Source: an uncultured Pirellulaceae bacterium (lineage in GTDB: Bacteria > Planctomycetota > Planctomycetia > Pirellulales > Pirellulaceae). From it: 64,000 nt of DNA. Position numbers and translations under genes: made by a program. Below the pieces are notes generated by a model. That model was not told where the DNA came from. It worked only from the letters and a program-made list of their open reading frames with translations, and did not search any database. Location: NCBI GenBank assembly GCA_937929805.1, contig CALFUT010000028.1:1-64000 (forward strand), read 5' to 3'. Every line of letters starts with the position of its first letter. The stretch's first letter is position 1. This document shows, piece by piece, positions 61,207 through 64,000 of this stretch.

Positions 61207-62265
61207 TTAGAATTCTACGTTGACCTCTCCGCCATTGCGAGTGCCTGCAAACTCGTACGCGTCGGCACTGATAGAATCTGGCACAAACGTAACCGACCCA
61301 TCAGCGCGGCCGAAGTTAGCACCGCCGGGGTGGCTGCTTGAAAATGGAACCCATTGCTGTTGGTCACGAGTGATTCCCGCACCTGAATCAACATACGCCG
61401 AGTTAAGGTTGTATCCAACGCGACCGTCCGTCGGCCCCAGCGAGGAGTTCAACCAATGGACTCGACGCGTCCCACACCATAAACCGGCACCGCGTGTAAA
61501 CGACTGGCCACTCGGTGTTTCGCCATCGGCACCATCGCGTTCGCCCACCAAGAACGTGTTGCTGGATCCATCAGTGATGTCGCCAAAGGTAACATCCGAG
61601 TTGTGGAATAAGATCCCGGGAAACTCGAAATCGAGTCTCAGATCGTCCGTTGCGATCGATTGTGTGGAACCGTCAATCGTGTACTCCGATGCGTTGTCAA
61701 TTTCGCGCAGATCATGGGGTAGTTTAGGACCTACAACACCAACGTAATTACTTTTTCCTGCGAAGTTTCCACCCTGTTCAAGCGAATCCATTCCTCCGCG
61801 TACTGTATTGATCTGCTCCAATGGGCAAGAAGGGCAAATGAAAACGGGCAGAGTTTGATTCTCGAGATAAACTCTTGGCGTGATTGAGGGATCAAATGAT
61901 CGAGGGACGGTGAACGAATCAGACACACTCGATAGCTGATCAAAAATAGCATTTTGCTCCATGAATGGGAGGATGATCGTACTCCAGTTAAACCCTTTTC
62001 CTAGCAAGATCTGAGTATCGGTAACGCCGGGACCGGACGGCATTCCTTCAACGCCAGCTGGAAAGTGCTGGTTCGCGCTTTCGTAGTTGATCATTGCCAG
62101 AGACATCTGTCGCATCTGGTTTTGACACTGAGATCGACGTGCAGCTTCGCGAACTTGCTGGACAGCAGGAAGCAACATTCCAATCAGGATACCGATAATC
62201 GCGATCACGACTAGCAACTCGACCAGCGTGAAACCTTTAACGCGATGAAACTGTTTTTTGGACAT
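61207..62265 (-). CDS. DUF1559 (SBP_bac_10-type) pilin-like protein
   Basis: 352 residues from the ATG at 62265 (MSKKQFHRVKGFTLVELLVV); AAGG lies ~9 bases upstream. The N-terminus GFTLVELLVVIAIIGILIGM is a prepilin-like signal with the Phe/Glu pair (F, E5) for cleavage and methylation; after it comes QVREAARRSQCQNQMRQMSL. The C-terminal part holds the DUF1559 end motif HPGGANFGRADGSVTFV. These proteins are abundant in planctomycetes and probably form or decorate surface fibres, though this is not proved. It is followed by the transthyretin-like lipoprotein gene. A long upstream open frame (62400) is leader, not protein. Confidence 0.95.
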   Translation of the reverse strand: MSKKQFHRVKGFTLVELLVVIAIIGILIGMLLPAVQQVREAARRSQCQNQMRQMSLAMINYESANQHFPAGVEGMPSGPGVTDTQILLGKGFNWSTIILPFMEQNAIFDQLSSVSDSFTVPRSFDPSITPRVYLENQTLPVFICPSCPLEQINTVRGGMDSLEQGGNFAGKSNYVGVVGPKLPHDLREIDNASEYTIDGSTQSIATDDLRLDFEFPGILFHNSDVTFGDITDGSSNTFLVGERDGADGETPSGQSFTRGAGLWCGTRRVHWLNSSLGPTDGRVGYNLNSAYVDSGAGITRDQQQWVPFSSSHPGGANFGRADGSVTFVPDSISADAYEFAGTRNGGEVNVEF

Positions 62266-62709
62266 GGGAAAAAGCCTTAGAAAGAATGATAAGGAGGGTA
62301 CTCGAAAAATAATGAAACCGGTTGCAATGGAACGCAACCCGTAAGTAAGACCGCGTAATTGTAGCACCCGCAACGGAAAAGTCACACCGCAAAGGATCAC
62401 ATGTTTTGACTTAAGGTCTTTAGTGGTAGGGAAACTAACATTAGGAATGTGTCGAGGAATCTGTAGGGTTCTCGGCCGTGCTTACGGTCGAAGGTGATCA
62501 GATCTCCCGAAAATGTAGGTTGCGAAAGTTGTTTTCACCGGACATTTTGCCAATCGCAGGAAAATTGAAAGGTGCGAGAACGACAGAGTAAAACCATCGG
62601 TTCGTATGCGGCAACCCTCGTTCTCCCAGCAATTGAAACCAATGTCAAAACTAGCTTAGGTTGAATCCCCGCTTCGGTTAGCAGCTTGCGATGTGATGTT
62701 GAAGCGTCA
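62266..62709. other. Intergenic region
   Basis: 444 bases between the stop of pyrF and the start of the DUF1559 gene, both on the minus strand. Open frames here are shadow readings. It must hold the DUF1559 promoter. Confidence 0.45.
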
Positions 62710-63636
62710 TTACAGGTTGCCGGCCGATGTGTTCTCAGCGATTTGCCGATTCGTTTCGATCGTCGCCTGCTCAATCGCGGCTTGCCACGATCCGGCTCCC
62801 GCGAACTGATCACGCTCGTATGCGAATATGATTGCTCGCGAGCTGTTAATCACCGCTCCCAAACCGTTCTCGTCAAACGCTCCGGCGACGTCCGCCGCGG
62901 TGCCTCCTTGAGCCCCCAAGCCAGGAACCAAAAACAGCGTGTTGGGCATCAAGGACCGAAGCTCGGTCAACTGTTGCGGGTGGGTGGCTCCGATGACCGC
63001 GCCGACACTTCCGTAGCCGCTTTGCCCCAAGTCGGCTGCTGCGAGCGTTTGGACGTGATCGGCGACCATGGCGTACAACGGCTGCCCGTCAACTTTTTGT
63101 TCTTGAAAAGTCTTGCTACCCGGGTTCGAAGTCTTCACCAAGACGAACAATCCTGCCCCTCGCTCGGTCGCAATTTTAGTAAACGGCGTCAGGCTGTCGT
63201 CGCCAAGGTACGGATTGATCGTTAGCGAATCGCAGCCCCAAACGCTGGCGGGCTTGCGTCCCAAAAATGCGTCCGCATAAGCCGCTGCCGTTGATCCGAT
63301 GTCACCTCGTTTCGCGTCCATGATTACAATCAGTCCTGCTGCGTGAGCGTAGTCAACGACTTCCGCTAAAGCCAACATTCCAAGCGGCCCTAACTGTTCA
63401 AAGAATGCGGCCTGAGGTTTTACGGCTGGCACGAGCGGTCCGACGACATCGATCACGCCCTTGCAGAACTCGGCCGTAATCCGAGCCCGGTCTTCTTGTG
63501 TTGTTTCGATCGACGATACGCTAACTTTCAGCGTCGCCGGCAGTTGGTCAAAACGAGGATCGAGCCCAACCACCAACGGAGATTTTGTTTGCTTGATCTT
63601 TTGATTCAGGCGATCGGCAAAGTGAGAAGATGACAT
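62710..63636 (-). CDS. pyrF: Orotidine 5'-phosphate decarboxylase
   Basis: 308 residues from the ATG at 63636 (MSSSHFADRLNQKIKQTKSP). Last step of UMP synthesis: OMP to UMP. It is a type 2 PyrF, with VVGLDPRFDQLP, QAAFFEQLGP, the catalytic VIMDAKRGDIGSTAAAYADA (Asp/Lys/Asp), NPYLGDDSLTPF and VPGLGAQGGTAADV. Longer than class 1 enzymes (~230 residues), as expected. The upstream extension to 63708 is not PyrF-like. It follows the TcdA-like gene with an ~80-base gap on the same strand. Confidence 0.95.
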   Translation of the reverse strand: MSSSHFADRLNQKIKQTKSPLVVGLDPRFDQLPATLKVSVSSIETTQEDRARITAEFCKGVIDVVGPLVPAVKPQAAFFEQLGPLGMLALAEVVDYAHAAGLIVIMDAKRGDIGSTAAAYADAFLGRKPASVWGCDSLTINPYLGDDSLTPFTKIATERGAGLFVLVKTSNPGSKTFQEQKVDGQPLYAMVADHVQTLAAADLGQSGYGSVGAVIGATHPQQLTELRSLMPNTLFLVPGLGAQGGTAADVAGAFDENGLGAVINSSRAIIFAYERDQFAGAGSWQAAIEQATIETNRQIAENTSAGNL

Positions 63637-63714
63637 GAAGGATTTACTTATTTGTATTGTGGGGTTTGAATGATTGTGTGCCAACGTTGAACAAGTTTCG
63701 GCGACCAAGCAATG

Positions 63715-64000
63715 TTAGTTTTCCGTGATTCCTCGTACCACCACCGACGTTGCAGCCATCCCAAACGCAGCGGTGACAAAACCCGCCGTGCCATAAATGA
63801 TTCGGCGTTTCTCGCACGCGTGAGGCGAATCTTCGGCATGAGGGCAGATGCAACGAAAACCATCCGCGTCCCAGTCGGGTGTTTCAGGTTGCCGGATCTC
63901 TTCTTCAGAAAACACGACCGGCAGTCCGACGGTTTGGGAAGCATCAAAGCCACGCCGGGTCAGTTCTTTTCGCAGCACCCGAGCCAACGGGTCGTGCTTC
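63715..64000 (-). CDS. C-terminal part of a ThiF-family protein (TcdA-like), 5' end outside window
   Basis: About 95 residues are visible, ending at 63715 and open to the window edge: the end encodes KHDPLARVLRKELTRRGFD, followed by VGLPVVFSEEEI, CPHAEDSP, and YGTAGFVTAAFGMAATSVVV. This order is typical of tRNA threonylcarbamoyladenosine dehydratase (TcdA/CsdL), which cyclises t6A at position 37 of tRNAs, though the same C-terminal part occurs in related ThiF/HesA members. The adenylation motifs are outside the window, so the assignment is tentative. The gene continues beyond 64000. Confidence 0.72.
   Translation of the reverse strand, partial: KHDPLARVLRKELTRRGFDASQTVGLPVVFSEEEIRQPETPDWDADGFRCICPHAEDSPHACEKRRIIYGTAGFVTAAFGMAATSVVVRGITEN

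Noticed and set aside
62535-62813. 92-residue minus-strand open frame
   Set aside because: Overlaps the end of pyrF in a different frame and has no protein features.

Overview
The window looks like a chromosomal segment of a planctomycete, probably of the Pirellulales type. The grounds are the gene families present: a DUF1559 pilin-like protein (GFTLVELLVVIAIIG start and HPGG...GRADGS end) next to a small transthyretin-like lipoprotein, two CRTAC1-type FG-GAP/ASPIC-UnbV proteins, secreted proteins ending in dockerin-like repeats, an NPYAAP-type membrane protein, ThuA, a permease fused to a CPBP protease, and intergenic repeats of a type common in this group. No rRNA, phage, transposase or CRISPR array was seen. 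The species cannot be named from the sequence.

Layout. 1-6.2 kb: end of an unknown gene, ThuA, small proteins, an ankyrin remnant and a Na-type ABC exporter whose permease carries a CPBP protease domain. 6.4-14 kb: an AAA ATPase, two tandem secreted GH5 glycosidases, folE and a secreted metallophosphoesterase. 14-20 kb: a lipoprotein, a small hypothetical, then dapA, pdxJ, pabA and pabB, with an 11-unit heptamer repeat in the pabB-pabA gap. 20-31.4 kb: an ArgE-like M20 hydrolase with an ArgA-like acetyltransferase, a CPBP protease overlapping a DegT-type aminotransferase, a CobW GTPase, a lipoprotein hydrolase, a long CsrA, a UVR-motif protein, arfB and a TIM-barrel isomerase. 32.4-41.8 kb: BON protein, TIGR03545/TIGR03546 pair, BASS transporter, large membrane protein, an NDH-SelD fusion and a lamin-tail/dockerin protein. 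42-48 kb: SGNH hydrolase, rplM-rpsI, tRNA-Leu, a J-domain protein and dinB. 48-64 kb: a secreted repeat protein, two CRTAC1 genes, a Sel1 protein, a four-module GH30-GH16-FN3-CBM6 enzyme, the DUF1559/lipoprotein pair, pyrF and the end of a TcdA/ThiF-like gene.

The main result is at 58.1-60.5 kb. A CRTAC1 lipoprotein gene is interrupted by one in-frame TGA (59856-59858), and the same frame continues into a full ASPIC/UnbV domain. Seventeen bases after that TGA is a hairpin with a GGTC loop at the distance and with the loop of the E. coli fdhF SECIS element. The same window encodes selenide, water dikinase (SelD). Together these suggest a CRTAC1-family selenoprotein with Sec at residue 595. A nonsense mutation remains the alternative.

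Functionally, the window mixes housekeeping genes (lysine, B6, folate, pyrimidine, ribosome, DNA repair) with an outer-surface glycan program: three beta-glycan hydrolases, dockerin-ended and beta-propeller proteins, and several lipoproteins. This fits a polysaccharide-degrading, probably aquatic, planctomycete.
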